From Narthecium ossifragum (lineage: Eukaryota; Streptophyta; Magnoliopsida; Dioscoreales; Nartheciaceae): a stretch of 64,000 nt of DNA. The position numbers and the translations under genes were made by a program. The notes below the pieces were generated by a model that was not told where the DNA came from, ran no database searches, and worked only from the letters and a program-made list of their open reading frames with translations. Positions 54,985 through 64,000 of the stretch are shown piece after piece. The stretch covers positions 19,697,851-19,761,850 of the forward strand of contig OY986973.1 in assembly GCA_963920575.1 (NCBI GenBank), written 5' to 3'. Within the stretch, counting starts at the first letter, position 1. Each line of letters starts with the position of its first letter.

Positions 54985-56580
54985 TGTACGACAATAAAAA
55001 CTCGGGTCTCGCGGGAACAAGATTCCAGATTTCATTGTGACAAAAGTTTTGATTACATGGATGATATTTGGGCACGACACTCCCGGGTTGCCAGACTGAC
55101 AGCCCGTTAATTACATCCCCGTAGGGAAAATCATTGATTAAGGACTCGGGATCTAAAGTCCCGTTACATTAATATAAAAGAAGTTAATAAAAGACATAGA
55201 AAAGAATATATCGAAGGATATCGGGTGGAGGCAGAGCCTCCGACCCTCACCTTCGTTGCCAATGCAGGTGCTCATGTCTTCTTCCTCAGATCTGGTACGG
55301 GGTCCTCAGGTTGGTGAGCCTTCCCTCTTTTACGCCAGCGCCTTCAACTTTTCCTCTGGATCTATAGCTTTTTGGCCTTCAACGTTGGGGAGCTTTCTCC
55401 TCTGTATCTTGTATCTGGAGAGTCTAGCAAGGCGTCTGTACGATCTCCACGGTCTCTCAGAAGGCAAAGAAGCCCAGAGCCAACCAAGAGAGCCCAGCAC
55501 CTCCCCTCCCCACTCTATTTATAGGCGAGGGGCTAGAACTCCTGGCGGGCGCTTTAAATTTTGAAAGCGACCTGCCGTATCTCGGGAGTTGGGGCGTTAG
55601 GAGCGTATCCGGGGAGATCGTATCTGAGAGATACGTAAGTTGTTCCGGGAATCGTATCTGGGTGTTGAGGTTGTTCCCATGAGATCCTATCCGGGAGTTG
55701 GGGCGTTAGGAGCGCATCCGGGGAGATCGTATCTGAGAGATACGTAAGTTGTTCCAGGGATCGTATCTGGGTGTTGAGGTTATTCCCAGGAGATCCTATC
55801 CGGGAGTTGGAGAGATTTCTTCTCCTTTGAATTTGAATCCTTTATTTGGATTCAAAGTGCATGTTTGAATTTCGAACATGTGTGTTCGAATATGTTTGAA
55901 TTTGCATATTTGTTTGAATTTCGAATATCTGTCGGAATTTTGGATATTTTGTGAATTTACCAAAATGTCCTTGGTCAAGGGTGGTGTGCAATTGACCAAA
56001 CTGCCCCTCTATCGGCCCATACTTATTTTGGACCAAAATACCCTTGTGTTAGGTGGGAGGGTCCATATGCATGTTTTGGACTATTACATCTCTGGAGATG
56101 TAAAATGACCAAAAATACCCTTGGGTTAGGCCATTACACCCCTGGAGATATTAAATGACCAAAATGCCCTTGGACACGGAAATTACCGAAACACCCTTGA
56201 TGCTTGCGGTTTATGTAGGATGCCATCAAAAACCATATAGGACGAATTAGGTGTGTTAGGGGAGAGGGTTCCCTTAATATGGGGGAAATTACGATAATGC
56301 CCCTGCACTCATTCGGCTTATGTAGGGTGCCGTCGAAGTTGTGCAAGGTTATCGTAGCATAGGCAGGAAGTTTAGGCTTATATTTTAGCCCAAATTCCAA
56401 AAAAGACCCCTAGGGGTAAAAATTACCAAAATGCCCTTTATTTTTTTATTTATGTAGGATGTCGTCAAAGCCAGAGATATGTGGAGGGCACCTGGTCATA
56501 TGTGATTTTGAGGGATATGTACTTGGCCAAGATATTTCATGAATATCACTTAATTTTAGCCTTAGCTAAAATCAGTGTCA
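54985..56580 (-). repeat. 3' LTR of element L
   Basis: On the minus strand it starts TGACACTGATTTTAG and ends TTGTCGTACA. A TATA box (CCTATAAATAG, minus strand, 55517-55525) has a 109-bp tandem repeat upstream of it (55583-55813). The U3 part has recurring CCAAAATGCCCTTGG/CCAAAATACCC phrases (55960-56170, 56270-56440). No second copy lies in the window. Confidence 0.75.
55583..55813 (-). repeat. 109-bp tandem repeat upstream of the L promoter
   Basis: Units start at 55583, 55692 and 55801 (the third is partial), with about five differences. Each contains GTATCTGAGAGATAC, an inverted repeat with a 3-base loop, plus GTATCCGG/CGGATAC-like halves. The position is just upstream of the minus-strand TATA box. 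Confidence 0.93.
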
Positions 56581-56600
56581 ATAGATGCCCCCTCGAGGCC
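56581..56600 (-). other. Polypurine tract of element L
   Basis: On the minus strand this reads GGCCTCGAGGGGGCATCTAT immediately before the LTR start TGACACTG. GGGGGCATCT next to TGACA is the arrangement I know from Tat/Ogre-type elements. Confidence 0.7.
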
Positions 56601-58386
56601 TGCGTGTGAGACTTATGCGACTCGAGCACGCAGGGCTCGAAGAAGTTTGGGGAATTTGACTGTTGACGTTATCTGTCAACCTCAGAATTTGGTCGTGTGA
56701 GGTGCTCACAGGGGACCAGATCATTTGTGAAGACTTTGCGAGTATCATTCTTAGGGTTTCGAGACTTGACCTCGGACGCCAGGGGGCAAGATTTTTTTTT
56801 TTTTTTTTTGAATGTTAGCTTTGAAACTGAGAGCATGTATGTGTGCTCTGTGTTCTTGTTGAGTTTGCATGAAGAATATGGACATGCTATGCTCAACACG
56901 AGTAAGTCCAATCATGTGTGTGCTTCATAGCACATGAAAGGCTCAGAAAGTTTGTGTATGACCTTTGTTGGATTTCCCCTCGTATGTGTTGGTGAGAGGT
57001 CCTCTCTAAAGACCGGGCTTCGAGAGAGATGATATATGTAGTGATAGATCCAGAATGTCAAGAATTTGGATTTGTAGAGCTAGGAGCACATATATTTTGC
57101 TTCCAGTTCATGCTAGATAGAGATTTACTCAAATATTTGAGTTTAGCTCCATATTAGTTAGGATTGAGATGGAGGTTCCTTGAGAATATGTACCCCACAT
57201 GAGTCCTGTCGTTGAATCTTGCCAAGGCTAAAGCCAATGGGCAATTCCAATGATGAAAGCTTGAGGACTTGTTGGAGCTCATGCAAACTTATATATGATG
57301 AACTCCTCCCACATATTTAATGCCAAGTTAATGCTTCCTCTCTTCTTCTTTTTTATTTACTTCCTTCTCTCCCTGATGGTTTTGTCGGTCATGAAGAGAA
57401 GGAGAGTTTCGCGGCAGGAGATCAGGCGATGAGGATAGCTGGTGGCATCGGGCGACGGCGGCGATTCCGATGACGGCGAGGTCCACGGTGCCCTTCTTCT
57501 TTCTTTCTTTTCTTCTGTGGGTTTGTCGATGAGAATGGAGGAGGTCCTGCGACAAGGGGCTGGGCGACGACGGCAGCCGGGAGCGGGCTTGGGAGACAGT
57601 GGGTACCAGCGGTAGTGGGTACCGGCGGTGGAGAAGAAAGAACGGCGACGAGGAAGCCGCTGAAGACTTCCTCTGTTTTGGCCGGCCTCGTGCTTCTCCA
57701 CGAGAGCTTCGTCGGCGGTGAAAAAGGCCAGTATCTTGGCGAGGACCGTCAACGACTTGGTTGGCGGTGAAGAAGAGGGAAGCCGACGGCGATGGTGAGG
57801 ATCGGTGATGTTGGGTACAAAGCACCCTTATCTTCTCAGCTGTCACCCATCTATGTTCCCCTTCTCTTTTTCTTTATGATCCTCCACCAAGGTCCCAATG
57901 GTGAAGAAGAAGACTATCGGAGAGAAGGAGGTCGTCAGCTAGGGGGAGGTTTGGCGCGGCGCGGAGACGAAGAGGGACGACGAGGACGGCCGGCGGTGAA
58001 GGTTTGGTGTCTTCCTCCTTCTCCTCCCTTTTTTTCCTCTGCTTCTTTTTCTTTGTCTGCATGGTCTTTTTGCTTCTTCCTTGCCTGCAGCGTCTTCTCT
58101 GTTGTTTTTTTTTTGGTGGTATTTCCTCCAAAGGAATAAGTGAATTAGGACACTAGTAATTTGTACTATGAGACCTATTAGTTTGGACATCTTTCATATT
58201 TGAATATATCCAAACCAAGTTTGAATAGGATTGCTTCCTACTCAAACTCTCTTTCTTTTTCTTTTTCTTTTTCTTTTTCTTTTTTTCTTTTTTTTGAGTC
58301 CAAATTGGATTTGAATTGCCACAAGATATCCTCCCAATCAAAGTAGGATTTGAGTTCAAGTATATCACATGAACCCCAAGGCAGCC
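56601..58386. other. Spacer of element L, no supported gene
   Basis: Mixed sequence: a T15 run at 56796-56810, AT-rich DNA to 57330, then a GC-rich segment (57380-58010) that is open on both strands with Arg/Ser/Pro-rich frames. A T/C-rich tract (58245-58292, TTTTTC repeats) follows. I see no domain or splice structure. The segment may be leader or promoter of the PMD gene. Confidence 0.5.
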
Positions 58387-58395
58387 TATATATAG
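58387..58395 (+). promoter_or_regulatory. TATA box upstream of the PMD gene
   Basis: TATATATAG lies in the context CAGCCTATATATAGC, about 1.95 kb upstream of the PMD start codon, or about 1.0 kb without the inserted TRIM. If used, the transcript would start near 58420 and carry a long leader, probably with an intron, since a TTTTTTTTGTGCAG acceptor directly precedes the ATG. Confidence 0.5.
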
Positions 58396-58629
58396 CTTTG
58401 AGATCCTTTTGACCGGATCACCTTTTTTTAGCTTTGGAAAGAGGGAGTCTTGGCTGCACGTTGAGGGGAAGCTTGGAGGAGCTCTATCAGGTTCTTTTTT
58501 TCTCTCTCTCTCCCTCTCTCCACATCTTCACTATTGTTTGCGAAATGGCTGCCTTTTTATTTGTTATCCTTTCATTTGCATGCATGTCTTTATCTTCCTT
58601 TTTTTTTGTTTCTATATTTCTTTTCCATA

Positions 58630-60295
58630 CCATCCGTACCTCTTGTTTGAGGTTGTATCATGACGGTACCCGGTCGTACATCTCGAAGCGACGGCTTGGG
58701 GGGGTCAATAAAAATATGTCTTGCGGATGAAGATGGCGCAGCTTGCTCCGCTATTCGACGCAGCATTACTGATCCCACAGCGATTGCTCCACCGTGTTGT
58801 GTGATCTGGTATTCTTTTCAATGATATTGTTGGTTGGTGACTGGGCGCTGTAGGCCTTGGTTGCGGGCCAGATGGGCTGGGTGCTCAGGTAGCGGGCCAG
58901 GTTGCAGGCCTGGGGCCAGCGTTACCCCCTGGGGTCACCGTGGTTGGCCCTGTGCGGAGGACCTGGGTGGTTCGAGTGCAGGGTGGGCTCCTAACGGACC
59001 CGACCCGGGCAGCGTGTCTACGCTGCCAGTGGTGCTGGCGGTCGATTCGTCAGGTCGACCGCAGCTCTATGGTAAAGGCAATATGGGCCCTCCTACTATC
59101 ACTCCGGAGTTTTGGTATGGTTGGTTAGCCTGTGGATCCTGAACCGACACGTGGTATCAGAGCGAGGTTGTGGGTTCAAACCCCGATGGTGTCGCTGGGG
59201 GGAGATTGTTGGTTGGTGACTGGGCGCTGCAGGCCTTGGTTGCGGGCCAAATGGGCTGGGTGCTCAGGTTGCGGGCCAGGCTGCAGGCCCGGGGCCAGCG
59301 TCACCCCCTGGGGTCACCATGGTTGGCCCTATGCGGAGGACCTGGGTGGTTCGAGTGCAGGGTGGGCTCCTAACGGACCCGACCCGGGCAGCGTGTCTGC
59401 GCTGCCAGTGGTGCTGGCGATCGATTCGTCTGGTCGACCGCAGCTCTATGGTAAAGGCAATATGGGTCCTCCTACTATCACTCCGGAGTTTTGGTATGGT
59501 TGGTTAGCCTGTGGATCCTGAACCGACACGCCAGACGAATCGACCGCCAGCACTACTGGCAGCGCAGACACGCTGACCGGGTCGGGTCCGTTAGGAGCAC
59601 ACCCTGCACTCGAACCACCCAGGTCCTCCGCACAGGGCCAACCACGGTGACCCCGAGGGGTTACGCTGGCCCCAGGCCTGCAGCCTGGCCCAAAACCTGA
59701 GCACCCAGCCCATCTGGCCCGCAACCAAGGCCTGCAGCGCCCAGTCACCAACCAACAGATATGATCAAAAACATGAGAACCCTCCATTACAACCCTTTGA
59801 TGTGCATGAATGGAAAATCCATCGGACTACAGTGTGAATTGAAGCACTGTATATGGTTGCGATGGCAGGCCTGGGCACATCAAAGTTCTAGTTCATTTTA
59901 GTTCCGCCTCTTTTTTTTTGTGGAATTTCCTCTCTTTTGTTGCCGAGCTTTTCCTTCTCTTTCTTTTTTTCTACCGATCGTACCTCTTGTTTGAGGTTAT
60001 ATCACGACAATATCCGGTCGTATATCACGACGCGACGGCTTGTGGGGGGTCAATAAAACATGCCTCGCGAGTGAGGGTAACGCAGCTTGCTCCGTTATCT
60101 GACGCGACATTACCGATCCCACGGCGATTGCCCAACCGTGATGTTCGATCCGATATTTTGTTGATGATATGATTAGAAGCAAGAAAGCTCCTATGGAGAC
60201 TCCGATGTGCATGGAAGGAAAATCCGTCGGACTGCAGTGTGAATAGAAGCACTGTGCATGGTTGCGGCGGCAGGCCCGAGCGCGTCGAAGTTTTT
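58630..60295 (+). repeat. Duplicated leader of the PMD gene
   Basis: Copy 1 (58630-58827 plus 59758 to about 59895) and copy 2 (about 59975-60295) share GTACCTCTTGTTTGAGGTT, CGACGGCTTG-GGGGTCAATAAAA, GCAGCTTGCTCCG and CGGACTGCAGTGTGAAT in order. Copy 1 is split by the TRIM. Copy 2 has the uninterrupted site, GATGATATGATTA at 60163-60175. Confidence 0.9.
58828..59757 (+). mobile_element. Composite TRIM: two direct LTRs plus one inverted partial LTR
   Basis: Direct LTRs of 322 bp each (58828-59149 and 59207-59528, TGTTGG...CCGACA) flank a 57-bp interior. The interior has a tRNA-iMet primer site (TGGTATCAGAGC, 59152-59163) and a polypurine tract (GCTGGGGGGAGAT). A reversed copy of the first about 226 bp of the LTR follows (59529-59757). 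The TSD GATAT (58823-58827 and 59758-59762) lies outside the inverted piece, so all three LTRs arrived as one insertion. No protein is encoded. Confidence 0.95.
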
Positions 60296-60344
60296 GATCT
60301 CCTCTTTCTGTAGACCCTTTTCTTCTCATTTTTTTTTGTGCAGG

Positions 60345-63300
60345 ATGGCTTCTTCCTCTACAGGTGTTGCTGAAGCTTGTACTCCCTTGGCCAGGTTGGC
60401 TCGTTCCGACCTTTTCACAATAAAGAATGGTGTAGACGAATATTATACTACATCTTGTAAGATTGCTGAAGGAAAAATTTGTCAGGAAAATGAGTTCAAG
60501 TGCACCAAATGGCAGAACTTCGATAGCGAGTTTCTTTGTCCTATGATGCAAGGTACGACTTCTATGCCTCTCTCTTGCCTTGGGAAGCGTATGATCTATA
60601 AAAGTCTTGACTGGGCCGAGTATCGACATCCATCATATGGGTTGGTACTTGGCTATAATGAATGGGGTACCGAAGTTCTTTTGAAGGATGGGGACCTGCT
60701 TTGGAAGCTACGAATTTACGGAGCTGTCTATTGCTCCTTAGGCTATTATACCATTGATGAACAAGCTTTCTGCGGGTTAATGGAGAGGTGGAATGCAGAT
60801 ACTAACACATTTGTTTTTCACCATGGGGAGATGACTGTGACGCTCTTCGACATATTTTCTATCGCTAGTCTTCCTATGACTGGTCAAATGTATGATGAGC
60901 GACTTCCTGATGAGAGAGATCTCCATTTCAATGGGGAGACTCGCACTGACATCCCCACCTATTCTCCGAATGCCCACCGCCTTATGGCTATTTGGGAAGA
61001 GATGGCCGGGAGTAAGGGTAAGGTATCTTTTGAGGCCTGAACCCGTTACTTCTATCGTGGCTTTCTTAAATGCGGTCCTCCAAAGGATTTTGAGGACAAG
61101 GGTCGCTATGCTTGGGAGAAGTCCTCTCTTTACCATGAGGATTTTGATCCATTCATGGCCTTTGATGAGGGGTTGTACACGTCGGCCTTCCTCTCCATCT
61201 GGTTATGTCGCTATGCTATCCCAGGCTCAGAGGCTTGCATTCGACCCGGTGTTTTTATACCGGCATGCCTTTTCCTTAGCCCAGGCAACTCTATGCTCTC
61301 TTTATAGAGGCATGAGAGTGATGTATTTGCACCCTGCAGGCCCGGGTTTTGCAAGTGTTAGCTGGGGCGTCCATATTTTAATGGGCTGGGCTTACCGCTA
61401 CGTCCGAGGACTTTACGATAAAGGCATCATGCGACGTTGGGATCTTCCTCCTATCAAATTTAGTGACAAGCGCATCCCAGATTTAAAGTATTTAATGTTT
61501 CGTGGGCCTCGAGAATTTTCTGCTGCAGCAGCAAGGGGTAAGTTGAATGTGAAGGACAATTTCTATTTCCAACCACGCGCTCTTTTATGGCGGCATGATC
61601 ATGATGGATTGTATTCAGCACAAGGTCTTCATCAGAAAGACATTAGGTATTTCCTTCTTTCTATCCGCCGAGGCATTCTCCCATTGAGACTAGTCTATAA
61701 GGTCTCCAAGATGTATGCCGAACCATACAACCCTCATCGGGTGAGTCGGCAATTTGGATTTGATCAAACCGTCACTCTCAGGGGTCTTCTACATCCTCTA
61801 GAGGAGCACCGTGCTGGAGTGATGCTTGCTCATTGGGAGTATCTAAATAGGAGCGATAGCCAGAAGATGTTCTTTTTTCCTTCAAAGAATAGGAATGGGA
61901 AGGTTTGCATTGCTTGGGGGAGATGGTGGACAAGCTAGGCGACGGGCCGAAGGCGCCTCGGAGTTCCTTGACGATTGAGGAGAGGAGAACTCTTTCTTAT
62001 AGGTGTGGCCCCTAGAAGGAACTGTGGGAGTGCATGTGACCGGCCTCTGCTGAGGAAACATTGGTCAAGCGTGGCGAGCTTGACGAGTATGATGCTGCCT
62101 TCATGGAGCGTTTTGGAGATCGCCTAAGATCAAAGTGGAAATATTTTGATGATCAAGGAGGTATTAAGAGGCCATGCCCGGACCTTTCTGCTCGTATGCC
62201 GGCCAGAATACCGGAGGTTTGCTCCCTAGGCTTTAGCCTTTTTCTTTCTTATTCTGACTCGCACTTAGTTTTTTTTTTGTTGCAGCATATTGACGATAGG
62301 TTTTCCTCCCAGGAAGCTTCACCTTCAGCTGAGAAACATCGTGGGAAGCGCCAACCTTCACCTTCTGAGGATGGTTTGCCAATATCTTAAAAAAAAAAGG
62401 TCAAGGACACCACTTGTGGAGGAGAATTCTGATGGGTGAGACATCTCGCGAGTTCTCAGCATATCAGAAGCTCATGATGTGGATATGGAGGTCGCCTCGT
62501 GCGCCGAAAGTAATCCTCCCGTTTGTCGCTCTTTAGTGTTCTCACCCCCTTCCCTAGTGCTTCCACCAAGAGAGATGATAGACGCCCTCCGTGACATTGA
62601 TCAAGGAGAAACTGATGGAGAGTTATCTCATACAGGAGAGAGGATCATGAGCTCCCCTGGACAGACGACGACCCCTGATGTAGAACTATCATCACTTGCT
62701 GAGCCTGGGAGTATCCCTGAAGGGACAAAGATTAATGAAATGAGTTTATCTCTAGCTGTTGAGCCTAAGAGTCTTCCTGAGAAGGCAAAGACAACTGAGG
62801 TGGAGTTGCCCTCTGCTGGCGGGCCTGAGCGTTCTCCTGAGAAGACAACCATTGTGAACGGGGATACCAACAATGCTCCCCCCGACTCCGCTCCTTTTCA
62901 CGAGAAGATAGCTGAAATTTATAGAGCCACTGAGAAGCAGTTATTGGAGGTTTTCCTACCTATACTGACCAATTGCCAGGACCCTGAGGAGTTAAGCCGA
63001 CATGTTTCATTGTTGTTGCAGGCACTACCTGACTATGCCTTGGGGTCATCATCTCTCAAAAGGATTTTGCAGTCTCTTCAATCACAAATTTCTCATTATC
63101 AGGCTGAGTTTCAAGATGAGGAAAAACAAGTCAAGGATTGCAAAACAGATATGGAGGACTTTGCACAAGGCATAGAGACGTCCAAGTTTAAGCTGGAGGA
63201 GATATCAGACCGTCGCCGAGTTATGCTTTAGGATAGGCAACGCCTTGAGGCAATACTGAAGGCTCTTGACGAGAAGGATGCCGATTTGATAAGAGCTGAA

Positions 63301-63455
63301 GGGGAATGGACAACATCACTCAAGTAGATGCAAGAAGGCCATGATGAGGCAGTCCATCGTTTGGAGATTCTTCAAGTCACACATGGTGACTTACAAGCTC
63401 AGTTGGATAGTACCTATGAGACTTTGAGACACTGGGGCTCATTGAGTCTCATTCC

Positions 63456-63460
<5 letters not shown>
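60345..63460 (+). pseudogene. Plant mobile domain (PMD) gene, decayed
   Basis: The ATG at 60345 follows a GTGCAG acceptor-like site. Frame 1 (to 61040) has the N-terminal PMD hallmarks (WNADTNTFVFHHGEMTVTLFDI). It ends at a TGA where the family has Trp. The same frame continues to about 61298 with FLSIWLCRYAIPGSE, the central PMD motif. A frameshift near 61290 leads to GPGFASVSWGVHILMGW and on to 61938. A second shift near 61915 and several stops follow. 62217-62285 is a GT-AG intron. The tail (62479-63450) has three about 22-residue PEK-type repeats (about 62680-62850) and a coiled coil. PMD proteins (Pfam PF10536) occur in retrotransposons and as domesticated silencing factors; this copy looks transposon-borne and dead. 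Confidence 0.78.
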
Positions 63461-63493
<33 letters not shown>

Positions 63494-63510
63494 TTATTTT
63501 ATTTTATTTT
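63456..63510 (+). repeat. (TTA)n and (TTTTA)n microsatellite
   Basis: About 13 TTA units (63456-63494) are followed by three TTTTA units (63495-63510). It cuts into the coiled-coil frame of the PMD gene and turns it into a Tyr run. Confidence 0.95.
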
Positions 63511-64000
63511 TGACAGCAAACTTGAGTTTAGGTTAAACTCATAGAGCGTAGAAAACTTGGATTTCTGTAGTTTGGGATCTTTTATTGAGTTTGATTTTGA
63601 TTTTGATTTTTTTTTCATGTGTTCGTAACTTTGCTTTCCTATGAATGCTTTGCTTTGCTTTCTTTCACAAGGCTTATAAGTTTATGCTCGCGAAGTTTGG
63701 AACACGATGACTGGAACTTGTGTTGATGGAACTCCCAAGTTCTTTGCTCTTGCATAGATATTTTGGACTTACTTTCCATTCATAAGACTTGGAACATACA
63801 TGTGTTATCTGTTTAAGCTCATGAAGCTTGGAGCACTATGTTGACAACATGTGCTCATGGAGCTTTCAAGTTTTTATGCTTTTAGTTTATACTCGTGAAG
63901 CTTGGAGTGTAGTCGATTGCAGTTTAGGCCCGTGAAGCTTGTGGCACTATGGCATCTTAAGCATAATATCGCTTTAGGAATTTACCGTTTACTGGAGGCG
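63511..64000. other. Spacer with imperfect AAGCTTGGAGC repeats
   Basis: No open frame of note. The phrase CTCRYGAAGCTTGGAGCAC or close variants recurs at about 63686, 63819, 63893 and 63932, spaced irregularly by 40-130 bp. The region lies between the PMD gene and whatever follows beyond the window. Confidence 0.5.

Larger units (their letters stand above)
54985..64000 (-). mobile_element. Element L: Tat-like LTR element with an antisense PMD gene (left part)
   Basis: On the plus strand L begins TGTACGACAATAAAA inside H's gag. Its LTR ends GTGTCA at 56580, next to the reverse of a polypurine tract (CGAGGGGGCATCTAT). So the element is transcribed leftward and this is its 3' LTR. The PMD gene to its right reads in the opposite direction, as in Tat-type elements such as maize Grande that carry an antisense ORF between pol and the 3' LTR. 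Pol and the other LTR would lie beyond 64000. Confidence 0.65.

Noticed and set aside
57328..57846. Arg/Ser-rich open frames on both strands
   Set aside because: No domain, compositionally biased, overlapping frames on opposite strands. I could not support a gene.
60345..63460. A domesticated host PMD gene (MAIN or PP7L type)
   Set aside because: Stops, frameshifts, a microsatellite in the tail and its place inside an LTR element argue for a dead transposon-borne copy.

Overview
The window is repeat-rich flowering-plant nuclear DNA, and I found no convincing single-copy host gene. Evidence for a plant: Ty3 elements primed by tRNA-Asp (Athila-like) or tRNA-iMet (chromovirus with chromodomain), a Cassandra-type TRIM with 5S-rRNA-like LTRs, two hAT-type elements with 8-bp target-site duplications (TSDs), a plant-type Helitron with a spliced Rep/helicase gene, and plant mobile domain (PMD) coding sequence. 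Species cannot be named from sequence alone.

Layout. 1-608 is unassigned. 614-7673 is element A, a near-intact non-autonomous Athila-like element (minus strand, TSD ACAAC). 7679-18581 is an old, decayed chromovirus (K) broken up by element B (9412-12693, TSD AGACA), a hAT element (13247-14140, TSD GACTTGTT), a truncated TRIM (14160-14572) and the 3' half of an Athila-like element C (14573-18362). 18732-33876 is chromovirus E, interrupted by a four-LTR Cassandra array (20268-21555, TSD GGAGG), two solo LTRs (23781-26036; 26953-29407, TSD GGGGA) and, inside its 3' LTR, a second hAT element (31384-31935, TSD GGTAGGGT).

33877-52960 is element F, carrying a putative plant-transposon-protein ORF. 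It is split by a solo LTR (34830-36425, TSD CCAAG), by a 7-kb Helitron (37712-44738, exact A/T insertion site) and by chromovirus G (46701-52776). 53016-54984 is a chromovirus fragment (H) cut by element L, whose LTR (54985-56580) and polypurine tract point leftward while a PMD gene (60345-63460) reads rightward. L's PMD leader is partly duplicated, and one copy holds a composite TRIM with an extra inverted LTR (58828-59757, TSD GATAT).

Most coding regions are pseudogenes with stops or frameshifts. The exception is the Helitron Rep/helicase gene, open over four predicted exons. The most unusual signal is a set of arrays of perfect short palindromes (GATCGATC or GGTCGACC cores) in several unrelated LTR families, usually just upstream of the TATA box. 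The palindrome sequence has been replaced coherently between two copies whose flanking LTR sequence is nearly the same.
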